A DNA stretch of 64,000 bases from CAVYWD01 sp963772225. GTDB taxonomy: Bacteria > Myxococcota > Myxococcia > Myxococcales > UBA5297. A program made the position numbers and the translations under genes. This document shows, piece by piece, positions 10,701 to 18,490 of this stretch (position 1 is its first letter; each line of letters starts with the position of its first letter). The notes under the pieces were generated by a model. It saw only the letters and a program-made list of their open reading frames with translations. It had not been told where the DNA came from and made no database searches. Where the stretch lies: the NCBI GenBank assembly GCA_963772225.1, contig CAVYWD010000003.1, positions 1-64,000 of the forward strand. The letters are read 5' to 3'.

Positions 10701-12752
10701 AGGGTGAACGCGATGTCGGCGCGCGGCCAGGTGACAGACCAGACCTTGGGGAACGACATCGTCGAGACGGCGCAATTCGACGCGTCGACCGGCCTGCCGA
10801 CTTGGGCGTCGAGCACCCGGCCGCCGGGCACGGCCTCCACGTGCAAGACGGCGAGCGGCACGGCGCAGACCCCGCTGATGCTCGTGCGGCAGATGCGCTA
10901 CCAGTACGACCAGTTCCTGAACCTCGCGTCGCAGCAGAAGACGTATTACCGGCGAGACGCGGCGAGCGGGTTCCCAGATTGCACGAGCGGCGGGCCGGTC
11001 GCGGTGGCGGCCACGGAGAGCTACTCCTACGACGACCTGCAGCGCCTGTTGGGCAGCGCGCGGACGTGGACCGACGACGCTTCGCTGCAGGCGGACAGCT
11101 ACGCCTACGACGACCTGGGGAACATCACCCAGAAGAGCGACTTCGGGTCCGTGTACTCCTACGGGATGAGCCCGCGTGGAGCGGAATTGGCGGGCCCGCA
11201 CGCGGTCGCCTCGATTCAGAAGACGGACGGGACGACGGCGACCTACACCTACGACTCCAACGGGAATCTGGTGCAGGGCGACGGCAGGACAATCACCTTC
11301 GACCGGAACGACCGGCCGGTGCGGGTGGCGATGGGCGCGGTGACGACGGAGTTTTATTACTCGCCCGATGGATCCCGATACGCGCAGCACGAGACGGGCT
11401 CTGCGGACGGGGCCCGGACCGTGTTCTATGTGGACAAGGACTACGAGCTGGTCGCTTGGGATGGAGGGGCCATCGAGGAGCGGAGCTATGTCGGCCCGTC
11501 GGTGGTCATCTACCGCCGGGACTCGAAGCCGGCGGAGGTGCGCTATCGGCACGGGGACCGGCTCAACTCGCTCGACGCGGTGACGGACGCCACGGGGAAT
11601 GAGATCGCGACGGACTTGCATGGGTACGACGCGTTTGGCAAGCCGCGCGGGTATGACTGGCGGCCGAATCAGGGCGCGGCGTTCGAACGCCTCCATGCGA
11701 GCGAGGTCGGCGTCACGACCAATGATGGGTTCACGACGCATGAGCATTTGGATGAGGTGTATCTCATCCACATGAATGGCCGGGTGTACGACTACCGGAT
11801 GGGGAGGTTTCTGAGCGTTGACCCGATTATCTCGAACCCGGCGAACAGCCAGGCGATCAATCCGTACTCGTACATCGGGAACAACCCGCTGAGCGGGGTG
11901 GATCCGACGGGGTACGAGTCCGTCGGCGCGGGTTGCGGCGCATTCTCTGCCTGCGAAGTTCAATTCGTGAATGCCTCGCCCGCAACGATCGCATTTTACA
12001 CCCCCGCCAACTACAGCAACGGGGCGTTGGGGCAAAGCGGCAGCGTTGCCAGGGCCGGCTCTATGGACCAACAGAGCCCACAGCAGGTCGCTCAGCAAGA
12101 TGCTGGGACAACCGCGGGCGTCGAAGTTGAAAGCGAGCGAAGGAACGGACGCGTCCTGTACGCACAAACGGGACCACCCATAGTCGACTTCGAAGAGGTC
12201 CCGTGGGAAGACAGGCCCGGCGGCGAACGTGAGCAGGCTCGTAGCGACGCCAACATTCCGCTCCCCGAGGGCGCGAAGGAGATTATGGCAGCTGGTCGGG
12301 TCCGGGCAGCAATGGAGCGCGTCGAGAAAGCGGGCGGTAGTACCGCCGAGCTTCGGGCTCCTGGTCCGAGAACGGAGGAGGAAGCAGAGTTCTGGGAGAA
12401 GGCGGCCAATGCTGCGGAAGCGGAACAGGCGGCAAGAGCGCAAAGAAGTGGGGCATCCACGCAGGCCGCAAACGCCGGAGACGCCTCGCAGGGCGCGATC
12501 CGCGTCACACCCGACGGCGTAGCGATACCGAAAGGCGCCAAGCACGAAATCCCTGAGGGGTATGTAGAGAATCCGCACCGATCCGGCAGTTACGGGGAGG
12601 TTGTTGATGGAAAGTTTCAAGAACGCCTGAGAATCGACCCGCCAACGCCTCCAGGAAAGAAGGGCCCGAACACTAGCCACTACCACCTCGACGGGAAGGG
12701 AACGCACTACAGCCCAGCACCAGGCAGCAAGGACCCGGGGTTTCATCCATGA
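7782..12752 (+). CDS. rhs-2: Rhs/YD-repeat polymorphic toxin, 5'-truncated copy of rhs-1 with a different tip
   Basis: 1656 residues, starting at a weak TTG. Homology to rhs-1 begins by about 7850 and covers the whole visible body. The first residues (DVDEDGQDELMVPET) look like the end of an FG-GAP/SpvB-type N-terminal region, so the true N-terminus is missing. The YD-repeat body and core (GRFLSVDPI ... DPTGY) are intact and there is no frameshift at the site where rhs-1 is broken. The linker after DPTGY is shared with rhs-1 (GCGAFSACEVQF) until about residue 1545, where the tips diverge. The tip ends with KHEIPEGYVENPHRSGSYGE and ESHYH-like TSHYHLDG; the paired histidines suggest a nuclease, possibly in the polymorphic toxin type 24 group, but this is not secure. 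Confidence 0.85.
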   Translation: MAATLLSARPSSDVDEDGQDELMVPETRVIDWCDANPAVRDRDGAPIAECGSEFDSSPRTDLTDRSVFEWTAYKFMETGTGSYQLVQVSTNLKAPVNYSLLQPDDYDGNGTNDVGFRLRTQPPLSLYPDLPSSALGPYVSRNTARAPDLMTGATNGLGAHAIWGHQPLSQTSSDCDPTSTEPFYVAHQQDAHSPGYSFFTSSMWAVSSFDESNGVASATGSNRTCYRYEDAMLNVRGRGFQGFKKVIAEQALPPAAGESQAVAGACGPANTCSANNVRTTTEFNQEFPLTDRVKRVVVERRSASPGTEAPLTDTTYGWYACYRQAGGACTPGTPAAGSALPTWLVYPSITVEKRYEVGQALTPPLASATPLATKTSIAEVDPASGEPATSCQIVQDAYATTLSEEVRKLFDDTTAWWLGRVEERLQLSDFTTAYAWSGSLPATCPRPSAPEKERRAKYTYVPSGSAYRKVQSEELLLRGANQAKADVPNVSERNTVYRYYPSAPGNLATEQVTARDVFDDARQPVTLTSSYTYTADQYFQATETNPAGHRSTQAVDAATGQPTYRQAVQNGPATSMTYDALGRILSAQVTGEQVAFQRILPADGCPSGADAVNPAVFKRQVIQAGVPTKTDCVDLLGRVVAVIIEGFDGAPVTTRVDYNERGTKIREYVPWNQAGTAPFYTEYSGMDALGRVERKTVLRSSGDLFAPGEGDPKLETMYSYLGFTTMVAAAKASAKGGGLFKGGAIVMSRTNDSRGKLVQTTQQVTDARKGTHNIVTNYKYDSAGDVTEIIDNADNHIVASYDDLSRKLNVADPDRGQWTYVWDGLGRLTDQTDARNAWTGYKYDAIGRPVLRGAQGAADTAKVVVASWVYDQNGQYGTLSKVTGDAVNADAYSESYQYDALLRPTKVAIHMPPVGNAAARDFAVGYGYDQNYGRVKARSYPSGQLVAFDYDDRGYALGEVGLLGDGSRGTLYRRVNAMSARGQVTDQTLGNDIVETAQFDASTGLPTWASSTRPPGTASTCKTASGTAQTPLMLVRQMRYQYDQFLNLASQQKTYYRRDAASGFPDCTSGGPVAVAATESYSYDDLQRLLGSARTWTDDASLQADSYAYDDLGNITQKSDFGSVYSYGMSPRGAELAGPHAVASIQKTDGTTATYTYDSNGNLVQGDGRTITFDRNDRPVRVAMGAVTTEFYYSPDGSRYAQHETGSADGARTVFYVDKDYELVAWDGGAIEERSYVGPSVVIYRRDSKPAEVRYRHGDRLNSLDAVTDATGNEIATDLHGYDAFGKPRGYDWRPNQGAAFERLHASEVGVTTNDGFTTHEHLDEVYLIHMNGRVYDYRMGRFLSVDPIISNPANSQAINPYSYIGNNPLSGVDPTGYESVGAGCGAFSACEVQFVNASPATIAFYTPANYSNGALGQSGSVARAGSMDQQSPQQVAQQDAGTTAGVEVESERRNGRVLYAQTGPPIVDFEEVPWEDRPGGEREQARSDANIPLPEGAKEIMAAGRVRAAMERVEKAGGSTAELRAPGPRTEEEAEFWEKAANAAEAEQAARAQRSGASTQAANAGDASQGAIRVTPDGVAIPKGAKHEIPEGYVENPHRSGSYGEVVDGKFQERLRIDPPTPPGKKGPNTSHYHLDGKGTHYSPAPGSKDPGFHP

Positions 12753-13141
12753 TAATAAACAAAGCTACGACATTTGAAGAGTTGGACTGGCACGACGCTG
12801 TGCTTCTTAGCCTTAGCGTCGATCGAGGGAATCCCGGAAGACGCGACGAGGTGCTTTTGATCGTCGAGTGGCCAAATGGCGTTAGGCAGAACGTCCGCTT
12901 CACGGGCTGCTATGCGTTCGATGCTCAAATGAGCTTCGGAGTGATTGCTCCCGAGTCCGTTCGATCTGCACGCTGTATTTCATGTTCACCGAAGCTCGAC
13001 GAAATTAGGCATCGGTGGGCGGCCCTGGGCGTGGATTTGGGAAACCTTCTCTGTTTCGAGATCACCACGAATTCGACGGCAAGTGTCATCCGCGTATTCG
13101 GCCAAGAGTGTGAGGTTTTCGATATCGAAGCCATGGCGTGA
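12749..13141 (+). CDS. Putative immunity protein for the rhs-2 tip (LDWHDA-type)
   Basis: 130 residues, starting in a 4-base ATGA overlap with rhs-2. The N-terminal pattern LDWHDAVLLSLSVDR, then DEVLLIVEWPNG and a later CYAFDAQMSFG resembles a group of small immunity-like proteins that begin with a W/L-H-D element. The stop codon in turn overlaps the ATG of rhs-3 by 4 bases (13138), so rhs-2, this gene and rhs-3 could be translated in sequence. A cytoplasmic antitoxin role is inferred from position. Confidence 0.65.
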   Translation: MIINKATTFEELDWHDAVLLSLSVDRGNPGRRDEVLLIVEWPNGVRQNVRFTGCYAFDAQMSFGVIAPESVRSARCISCSPKLDEIRHRWAALGVDLGNLLCFEITTNSTASVIRVFGQECEVFDIEAMA

Positions 13142-16002
13142 CACATTGGAACGGTTCGACGGCAGACCCGAAGCCGATCCGAATGGACGATATTTTGACG
13201 GCAGCTGTCCAGACGACGCGGCGGGTGACGGACGCGCAGAAGGGCGCGCACGACATCGCCACCACGTACGGGTACGACTCCGCGGGGAACGTGACGGCGA
13301 TCGTCGACAGCGCGAATAATCGGATTTCGGCGGGCTACGACGACCTGGGCCGAAAGCTGAGCGTGGCAGACCCGGATCGCGGGCAGTGGACCTACGTCTG
13401 GGACGGGCTGGGGCGAATCACGGACCAGACGGACGCTCGCAATGCCTGGACTGGGTTCAAGTACGACGCGATCGGCCGGCCTATCCTCCGCGCGGCGCAG
13501 GGGGCGGCCGACGCGGCGAAGGTGGTGGTGGCGAGCTGGGTCTACGACCAGAACGGCCAGTACGGAACCCTGAGCAAAGTGACGGGCGATGCTGTGAACG
13601 CCGACGCATATTCGGAGAGCTACCAGTACGATGCCCTGCTGAGGCCGACGAAGGTGGCGATCCACATGCCGCCGGTGGGGAACGCGGCGGCGCGGGACTT
13701 CGCGGTGGGATACGGGTACGACCAGAACTACGGGCGGGTGAAGGCGAGGAGCTACCCCAGCGGGCAACTGGTGGCCTTCGACTACGACGACCGGGGCTAC
13801 GCGCTCGGCGAGGTCGGGCTGCTGGCAGACGGGTCGCGAGGTACTCTGTACCGCAGGGTGAACGCGATGTCGGTGCGCGGCCAGGTGACGGACCAGACCT
13901 TGGGGAACGACATCGTCGAGACGGCGCAGTACGACGCGTCGACGGGGCTGTCGACCTGGGCCTCGAGCACGCGGCCGCCGGGCACGGCCTCCACGTGCAA
14001 GACGGCGAGCGGCACGGCGCAGACCCCGCTGATGCTCGTGCGGCAGATGCGCTACCAGTACGACCAGTTCCTGAACCTCGCGTCGCAGCAGAAGACGTAT
14101 TACCGGCGAGACGCGGGGAGCGGGCTGCCGGATTGCACGAGCGGTGGGCCGGTCGCGGTGGCGGCCACGGAGAGCTACTCCTACGACGACCTGCAGCGCC
14201 TGTTGGGCAGCGCGCGGACGTGGACCGACGACGCGTCGCTGCAGGCGGACAGCTACGCGTACGACGACCTGGGGAACATCACCCAGAAGAGCGACTTCGG
14301 GTCCGTGTACACCTACGGGATGAGCCCACGAGGAGCGGAATTGGCGGGCCCGCACGCGGTGGCCTCGATTCAGAAGACGGACGGGACGACGGCGACCTAC
14401 ACCTACGACTCGAACGGGAATCTGGTGCAGGGCGACGGGAGGACGATCACCTTCGACCGGAACGACCGGCCGGTGCGGGTGACGATGGGGGCAGTGACGA
14501 CGGAGTTCTATTACTCGCCCGACGGGTCCCGATATGCGCAGCACGAGACGGGCTCGGCGGACGGGGCCCGGACCGTGTTCTATGTGGACAAGGACTACGA
14601 GCTGGTCGCTTGGGATGGAGGGGCCATCGAGGAGCGGAGCTATGTCGGCCCGTCGGTGGTCATCTACCGCCGGGACTCGAAGCCCGCGGAGGTGCGCTAT
14701 CGGCACGGGGACCGGCTCAACTCGCTCGATGCGGTGACGGACGCCGCGGGGAACGAGATCGCGACGGACTTGCATGGGTACGACGCGTTTGGCAAGCCGC
14801 GCGGGTATGACTGGCGGCCGAATCAGGGCGCGGCGTTCGAACGCCTCCACGCGAGCGAGGTCGGCGTCACGACCAATGATGGGTTCACGACGCATGAGCA
14901 TCTGGATGAGGTGTATCTCATCCATATGAATGGCCGGGTGTATGACTACCGGATGGGGAGGTTTCTGAGCGTCGACCCGATTATCTCGAACCCGGCGAAC
15001 AGCCAGGCGATCAACCCGTACTCGTACATCGGGAATAACCCGCTGAGCGGGGTGGATCCCACCGGGTACTGCGAAGAGGCTGCGCAGACCGGTACCCACA
15101 TCTGCGGGGCGGATACGATCGGGAATCTCACCATCAATGGCGACCCCGCCTTGCCGGGCTCCGGCAGTCTGAGGCAGTCGACAAGCGGCGCGGTCGGGCA
15201 AGGAGCAAAGGCCCCCTCGGCGCCTCTCGCGGACGGTCAGAGCCCGTCGCAAAATGCAAAAAATATCGTCATCGGACTGGTCGCCTGGGAAGGCCAGAGG
15301 TTCCTCTCGTCGCTTCCAGACATGGCCAAACTTGGGGCGGGCCTCGGCATCGGAACCATGCAGGGACTTGTGCCGTTTGCGGGGGCATACAACCCGCCAA
15401 GTGTCGATGGGGACTTTGATCTCGGCCGCAAAATAGGGCTCGAGATTGGTGGTGGCGCGGCAGCGACCGTTGGCGGCGGAATGTCCGGGGCAGGACTTGC
15501 TCTGGGGGGATTTGGGTTGAAGCTGGCGCTCCCGACAGAGGGTGGCGCTGCTCTCCTTGAGGTTCCGGCTGGGGTTCTGGTTGCTGTTGGGGGTGTGCTG
15601 GTTGCGGGCGGGACGTTCAATGTTGAGGCGGCCCAGAAGATTCAGGTAAGCGCCATGAGGAATTCCGGCGGCGATGCCGACGGCGTTTCGCAGGGCGGTG
15701 CTGGTGCGCCTGCAGGGGCCGCAAAGAGCGGAGGATCGAACGCTGGCTTGCCAAGCTCTGGAGGGCCGGTATATCGAACAACAAAGGAAGCTTCAGAAGC
15801 TGCCAAGCAGTTGGGCTTCAACCGCGTAAATGAAATCTCGCATGGCCAAGCGGTGTTTTCCGATGGTAATAGGTTCATTACGCGTGATGTTGATGGCCAC
15901 AGCGGCGGAGCATGGAAAATGGCGGATAGCGTGAAGAATCTTGGCTCTAAGGGCACGAGAATGGGCACATATGACGTAAACCTGAACCGCATCGGAGATT
16001 GA
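13138..16002 (+). CDS. rhs-3: 5'-truncated Rhs module with Ntox21-type toxin tip
   Basis: 954 residues. The first ~22 codons are unrelated junction sequence. Rhs homology starts at about 13207 (VQTTRRVTDA), so roughly the first 700 residues present in rhs-2 are missing. The YD-repeat body and core (GRFLSVDPI, NPYSYIGNNPLSGVDPTGY) are complete. A glycine-rich, hydrophobic linker of about 220 residues (ICGADTIGN through GGTFNVEAA) follows; it is shared with rhs-4 and rhs-5 but not rhs-1 or rhs-2. The last ~80 residues (ISHGQAVFSDGNR, ITRDVDGH, WKMADSVKNLGS, MGTYDVNLNRIGD) match the Ntox21 polymorphic toxin domain as I know it. Whether the short shell still folds is unknown. The start overlaps the preceding stop by 4 bases. 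Confidence 0.85.
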   Translation: MTHWNGSTADPKPIRMDDILTAAVQTTRRVTDAQKGAHDIATTYGYDSAGNVTAIVDSANNRISAGYDDLGRKLSVADPDRGQWTYVWDGLGRITDQTDARNAWTGFKYDAIGRPILRAAQGAADAAKVVVASWVYDQNGQYGTLSKVTGDAVNADAYSESYQYDALLRPTKVAIHMPPVGNAAARDFAVGYGYDQNYGRVKARSYPSGQLVAFDYDDRGYALGEVGLLADGSRGTLYRRVNAMSVRGQVTDQTLGNDIVETAQYDASTGLSTWASSTRPPGTASTCKTASGTAQTPLMLVRQMRYQYDQFLNLASQQKTYYRRDAGSGLPDCTSGGPVAVAATESYSYDDLQRLLGSARTWTDDASLQADSYAYDDLGNITQKSDFGSVYTYGMSPRGAELAGPHAVASIQKTDGTTATYTYDSNGNLVQGDGRTITFDRNDRPVRVTMGAVTTEFYYSPDGSRYAQHETGSADGARTVFYVDKDYELVAWDGGAIEERSYVGPSVVIYRRDSKPAEVRYRHGDRLNSLDAVTDAAGNEIATDLHGYDAFGKPRGYDWRPNQGAAFERLHASEVGVTTNDGFTTHEHLDEVYLIHMNGRVYDYRMGRFLSVDPIISNPANSQAINPYSYIGNNPLSGVDPTGYCEEAAQTGTHICGADTIGNLTINGDPALPGSGSLRQSTSGAVGQGAKAPSAPLADGQSPSQNAKNIVIGLVAWEGQRFLSSLPDMAKLGAGLGIGTMQGLVPFAGAYNPPSVDGDFDLGRKIGLEIGGGAAATVGGGMSGAGLALGGFGLKLALPTEGGAALLEVPAGVLVAVGGVLVAGGTFNVEAAQKIQVSAMRNSGGDADGVSQGGAGAPAGAAKSGGSNAGLPSSGGPVYRTTKEASEAAKQLGFNRVNEISHGQAVFSDGNRFITRDVDGHSGGAWKMADSVKNLGSKGTRMGTYDVNLNRIGD

Positions 16003-16003
16003 G

Positions 16004-16522
16004 ATGGTCGCGTTTCGCGTGACGAAATATGACCCTGAGCTGAGACACGCGGATGGCTCTTACTTGCGGGACGAGTGGACGAGTGTAAGCGATGTAGGTC
16101 GGATTGTGGGTGGGCGGGCGCTAGAGCTCGCCGAGTATCTCTCAGCCGAAGACAGTTATGTGCACGCGATGCGGAGGTGTCTTGACTCTGCAGAGCTCAA
16201 GTCTCTTCGTATTGCGGATCTCGAGTTAAAGGACATTCACGGTGGACTTCCAGCAGCGCTGCAGTCTGATTCGAGGGTTCATCAGGAGTTGGTGCGTGAA
16301 GGCTGTGAGGTTTCGGGCGAGGAGCTGGACTGGGTGATACGGCTTGCGCTGCGAGAGGTAATCTGGTGTCGCCTGGAGGGCGCTGGTGGCTTCTACGTCC
16401 ATTTTGGTTACGACTACTATATGTACCTCGGAAGCGAAGCAGGGTTCGCGGTTCCTTCGATGCCGACGGGAATCTACTTGGAGCCCTTCTTGTCACCATA
16501 CCAGAGAGAGAGGAGCGATTGA
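16004..16522 (+). CDS. Putative immunity protein for the rhs-3 Ntox21 tip
   Basis: 172 residues, starting one base after the rhs-3 stop. The protein opens with AFRVTKYDPELR and DEWTSVSDVGR, a pattern I associate with immunity proteins found next to Ntox21 tips. It ends in an aromatic segment (FYVHFGYDYYMYLG). There is no signal or membrane segment, so it should act in the cytoplasm. The pairing toxin-then-immunity and the near-zero gap support the call. Confidence 0.7.
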   Translation: MVAFRVTKYDPELRHADGSYLRDEWTSVSDVGRIVGGRALELAEYLSAEDSYVHAMRRCLDSAELKSLRIADLELKDIHGGLPAALQSDSRVHQELVREGCEVSGEELDWVIRLALREVIWCRLEGAGGFYVHFGYDYYMYLGSEAGFAVPSMPTGIYLEPFLSPYQRERSD

Positions 16523-16566
16523 GTCCTCGTTTGTGGAAGGAGACGGAACCCATGCCACTTCTTTGG

Positions 16567-16664
16567 TCAGGTCCAACTCGGCCCACCTTCAAAGGCTGCA
16601 GGACGGCGTGATTCGTCCCGCCACGGTGGACGAATTTCGGCAGGCACGAGGGCTGGTTGAATGA
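16567..16664 (+). pseudogene. Orphan toxin tail C (3' end only)
   Basis: The last ~30 codons of a toxin frame survive, ending IRPATVDEFRQARGLVE. An almost identical ending (IRPATVNEFRQAQGLVK) closes tail D at 24809, so the two are duplicates of one cassette. The stop overlaps the ATG of the following immunity gene as ATGA. Too little remains to name an activity. Confidence 0.5.
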
Positions 16665-16716
16665 CAAAGGCAAGACGCGAAATCCTTGACTACTGCGCAG
16701 ATTTGCTATCCGAAAC

Positions 16717-18009
16717 CTGAGCCATCCCCTCATATCAGCCCCATTTCGTCGCACCACACTCGCTGATGTGTGAACGCCTGCCAGAAGGATTCCCAAAGTC
16801 GTTCCGCGGCATTCTCGAGTTTTCCGAGGGCACCGCGGAAGTACTCGCGCCCCTGGCGAAAGAACGAGTGGGTGCGCGAGGTCACGGTGTTGGCGCGTAA
16901 GGACCGGTCGAGTCCGAGTTGCTCGCCGGCGTGGCCGAGAAGAGTCAGCAGCACGACGGCGATGGCGATGACCAGGGTCATGCGATCTCGGCGGTCGGGG
17001 CGATCGATGCTCACGTACAGAGCGCCTAGGCCGAAGCGCCAGTCCTTTTCGTCCCGGAAGTTTTCCTCGATGGTGAAGCGGCGGCCATAGAGTTTCACGA
17101 GCCTGTCGGCGGAATCCTTGATGCTCGTCGCGAGCAACCACTCCTCCTTCATCGCAGCGCGCTTCACGGCGACTACCGCCTCCACCTCGAACTTGTCGCC
17201 CGTGACCTTGGCATGAGATAGCAGCAACGCGCGTCCGTTGCTGGGTACCCATTCGCCGCCACTGCGCGCGGTGCCGGCGGCGTCGCGTACCGTGATGCAC
17301 TTGCGGAAGCGAATGACGAAGTCGAAACGGAGCTCGCCCTTGAGCATGTCGTAGAGCTTGGTATCACCGAAGCCTCGATCGGCCAGGATGCGGACCTGCT
17401 GGACGGAATCGGGGAGCAACCGCTTGAAGGTCCGCAGCAAGTCGTCCTCATGCTTGTTTCGCCGCTCTGTCAGCTCCTCCGCGGCGACAGTCTTCCACAC
17501 GAGCGGCGTTGCCCGACCGTGGCGTGTGACGAGGTTGAGGGCGATGCGGTGTCGCGTGCCGTCGGCATACTCCGTCCAGTCGAGGGAGGCGGTGACTCTC
17601 TGGCGGTTGGCGAGCACGAATCTCACGTAGGCCGTTTCGGCATCCTCCAATCGGATCTTCCTATTGCTCAGGAAGCGGTCGAACTGCTTGATGGCGTGCT
17701 TGGGGCTGGTGCCTCGGGCGGACGCTTCGGCGCGGCCAATGTTTGCAACGCCCGCCAAGGCAGCGTTCGTTACGCCGATGACCGCATGGGCGATCGATTC
17801 TATCTGCTTGGCGTGGAGGCTGGACTGCGCGAAGATGCTCTCGACTGCCTGCTCGATGGCTTGGGCGTGCATGTCCGGGACCGTGGTGAGGGGTTAGGTT
17901 CGCACCTCCATCTTGCCGCGGTCCCGCCTTTCACCAAAGCAGATTTTGAATGCTGTCGTTCTTGCAAGAATAGTGCGAAATTGGGCGGAAAAATGAGGGG
18001 ATCGGTCAG
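16717..18009 (-). mobile_element. IS4-family insertion sequence, 1293 bp, complete
   Basis: Imperfect terminal inverted repeats of 17 bp lie at 16717-16733 and 17993-18009; 15 of 17 positions match (both ends read CTGA..CATCCCCTCAT-like or CTGACCGATCCCCTCAT). The element is flanked by a perfect 9-bp direct repeat ATCCGAAAC at 16708-16716 and 18010-18018, and the empty site exists intact at about 24857 in the duplicated cassette. It encodes one transposase on the minus strand. All parts needed for activity appear present, and the perfect target duplication suggests a fairly recent arrival. Confidence 0.95.
16730..17872 (-). CDS. IS4-family DDE transposase
   Basis: 380 residues, full length for the family. 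The catalytic acid residues can be placed: D in ASLDWTEY, D in ILADRGFGD, and E in the YREK signature YGRRFTIEENFRDEK (Y-x2-R-x3-E-x6-K exact). The enzyme would cut and paste the element by a DDE mechanism. The stop codon lies inside the terminal inverted repeat at the 16717 end. The frame is intact, with no frameshift or stop. Confidence 0.95.
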   Translation of the reverse strand: MHAQAIEQAVESIFAQSSLHAKQIESIAHAVIGVTNAALAGVANIGRAEASARGTSPKHAIKQFDRFLSNRKIRLEDAETAYVRFVLANRQRVTASLDWTEYADGTRHRIALNLVTRHGRATPLVWKTVAAEELTERRNKHEDDLLRTFKRLLPDSVQQVRILADRGFGDTKLYDMLKGELRFDFVIRFRKCITVRDAAGTARSGGEWVPSNGRALLLSHAKVTGDKFEVEAVVAVKRAAMKEEWLLATSIKDSADRLVKLYGRRFTIEENFRDEKDWRFGLGALYVSIDRPDRRDRMTLVIAIAVVLLTLLGHAGEQLGLDRSLRANTVTSRTHSFFRQGREYFRGALGKLENAAERLWESFWQAFTHQRVWCDEMGLI

Positions 18010-18367
18010 ATCCGAAACAAGAAACGAGAGCTTCATGCGGGCGCTTTTTCGCCGTCCAAAGGCAGAATGGCTTGTTGTGGACGCCCTCTGTGCTGAATCG
18101 GGAGCAAATTTTCCCAGCGCAAACGGGCCAGGAGGCGACCTCTGTGTGACATGGCTAGACGAGCCCTCCAATCTTGAGGGCTTCTCTTCCATCATATTTT
18201 TTTCCCCGAGGGAACTCTGGACCACTGCTGCAATCTACAATCGAAAACGCCTTGCCGCGACGTAGAGGTCACCAAAGGGAAACGGGCGTTGTTCGAGCGT
18301 GGTCGCAGGTGCCCGCGGCGCCGACGCCGAGGAGGATGTCATGGTGGCGGATGGCCTCGACGTACCG

Positions 18368-18490
18368 CTTTGATGGCGATCGTCGACAGCGCGAATAGTC
18401 GGATTTCGGCGAGCTATGACGCCCTGGGCCGAAAGCTGAGCGTGGCAGACCCGGATCGCGGGCAGTGGACCTACGTCTGGGACGGCTCAC
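18368..18490 (+). pseudogene. 5' piece of rhs-4, cut off by a 10-bp deletion
   Basis: In frame 1 the sequence reads AIVDSANSRISASYD to WTYVWDG, matching the Rhs core. At about 18486-18490 ten bases present in the other copies (the stretch after GGGACGG) are missing. That shifts the frame so that the remainder of rhs-4 is read in frame 3 from a new start. The upstream junction sequence (18266-18367) is shared with that of rhs-6. Confidence 0.7.

Larger units (their letters stand above)
16708..18018. repeat. 9-bp target site duplication around the IS4-family element
   Basis: ATCCGAAAC is present at 16708-16716 and at 18010-18018, immediately outside the inverted repeats. Nine bases is within the range known for IS10/IS50-type members of the IS4 family. 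Confidence 0.9.
16661..18265 (+). pseudogene. Immunity gene C, split by an IS4-family insertion
   Basis: The gene begins MTKAR...ILDYCAD, is interrupted after 16716, and resumes at 18010 (SFMRALFRRPKAEWLVVDAL ... GGDLCVTWLDEP) to a stop at 18263-18265. Joined without the insertion and one target-site copy it would give about 110 residues ending NRKRLAAT. An uninterrupted sister at 24806 confirms the original sequence at the insertion point. No family is recognised. Its start overlaps toxin tail C by 4 bases. Confidence 0.7.
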
